A stretch of DNA of 64,000 nt from JACSRF01 sp963695505 (GTDB lineage: Bacteria > Chloroflexota > Anaerolineae > Promineifilales > Promineifilaceae). The first letter of the stretch is position 1. Each line of letters begins with the position of its first letter. Below, one piece after another: positions 63,600 through 64,000 of the stretch. Made by a program: the position numbers and the translations under genes. The notes under the pieces are model-generated. The model had not been told where the DNA came from. It did no database searches and saw nothing but the letters and a program-made list of their open reading frames with translations. The DNA lies in contig CAVOGX010000015.1 of assembly GCA_963695505.1 (NCBI GenBank), positions 310,001 to 374,000 of the forward strand, in the 5' to 3' direction.

Positions 63600-64000
63600 A
63601 TGACCGCAGCAAACCCATCATCAAAGAGTGAAAAACTTAGCGTTGGAACCAAGCTTGCCTTTGGCACCGGTGACTTAGGTGCGGCAATTGTGGCCACCGT
63701 CCAGGGCTTTTTTCTGAACGCCTTTTTGCTGGACGTGGCCGGCATGAGGCCCGCCGCCGCTGGCGCGATTTTCCTCATCGTCAAAATTTGGGACAGCATT
63801 AACGACCCCATTATTGGCGCAATGACGGACCGCACGAACACTCGTTGGGGACGGCGGCGCCCCTGGCTGCTTTTTGGAGCAGTGCCATTTGGCCTGGCTT
63901 TCTTCTTGCATTGGCTGGTTCCAGACGTGGGTGCCACTGGAAAATTCATATACTACCTGGTTGTGGCGCTGCTGCTCGATACGGCATTTACGGCCGTTAA
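63600..64000 (+). CDS. GPH-type sugar:cation symporter (N-terminal part)
   Basis: 133 residues visible from ATG 63600 with GGAGGAGG ahead; continues past the right edge. KLAFGTGDLGAAIVATVQGFFLNAFLLDVAGM and IWDSINDPIIGAMTDRTNTRWGRRRPWLLFGAVPFGLAFFL are the signatures of the glycoside-pentoside-hexuronide (MelB-like) major facilitator group. DxxxDP and the WGRRRPW loop are conserved. It would import a glycoside or glucuronide with Na+ or H+. The window ends in another palindrome copy at 63990. Confidence 0.9.
   Translation, partial: MTAANPSSKSEKLSVGTKLAFGTGDLGAAIVATVQGFFLNAFLLDVAGMRPAAAGAIFLIVKIWDSINDPIIGAMTDRTNTRWGRRRPWLLFGAVPFGLAFFLHWLVPDVGATGKFIYYLVVALLLDTAFTAV

Noticed and set aside
63119..63949. 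A 276-residue minus-strand open frame
   Set aside because: Antisense to the RlmK-like and GPH genes, both of which have strong family signatures and ribosome sites.

Overview
The window looks like one stretch of a chromosome from a Gram-negative-like, multicellular or biofilm-forming bacterium. It is most likely a member of the Chloroflexota (Anaerolineae-type). I infer this from gene content and protein style: a BTAD/NB-ARC/TPR regulator, SARP-like promoters, many GT39-type membrane glycosyltransferases, lipoproteins with Thr/Pro linkers, an IorA/IorB-type molybdenum hydroxylase and a multi-module pullulanase. I ran no phylogenetic test. I recognise no rRNA, tRNA, CRISPR array, prophage or complete insertion sequence.

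Layout. 1-11.5 kb (all minus strand): the start of a solute-binding protein, secG, a two-subunit molybdenum oxidoreductase, a GH-A-like lipoprotein hydrolase, two tandem acyltransferases, polA, and a degenerate receiver protein fused to a decayed IS200-like transposase domain. 11.7-25.1 kb: a broken secreted nuclease, a nitrilase, an EamA exporter, a frameshifted ABC exporter, an aldo/keto reductase, a SirB1 / omega-amidase / aminotransferase operon, a WYL regulator and a large membrane protein. 25.1-39 kb: an AT-richer surface-polysaccharide region (two GT4 enzymes, a flippase-like protein, a sulfotransferase, a GT2, four GT39-like proteins) ending in a Wzz/Wzz/BY-kinase export operon. 39-40.7 kb: a LiaF/PspC/PspA envelope-stress cluster. 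40.9-45.3 kb: a pullulanase riddled with single-base indels. 45.3-54.7 kb: housekeeping and accessory genes (amphi-Trp, FtsX permease, Nudix, YchF, S10 peptidase, DUF166, M23 lipoprotein). 54.7-64 kb: small membrane proteins and lipoproteins, a secreted protein with a candidate SARP-activated promoter opposite a SARP/NB-ARC regulator, a DUF123 protein, a ROK kinase, an unknown gene, an RlmK-like methyltransferase and the start of a GPH symporter.

Two genome-wide signals stand out. First, the palindrome ACGGCCGT (often extended to GGAAACGGCCGTTTCC) occurs about 80 times by my manual count, inside genes in all three frames and between genes. It behaves like the cyanobacterial HIP1 palindrome, and it is sparse in the AT-rich island. 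Second, many gene junctions carry hairpins built from tandem 6-, 7- or 8-base units, resembling the STRR repeats of cyanobacteria. I found about two dozen one-base indels that break otherwise conserved reading frames, most of them +1 changes in short homopolymers. They look more like sequencing errors than gene decay, and several sit on or beside the palindrome.
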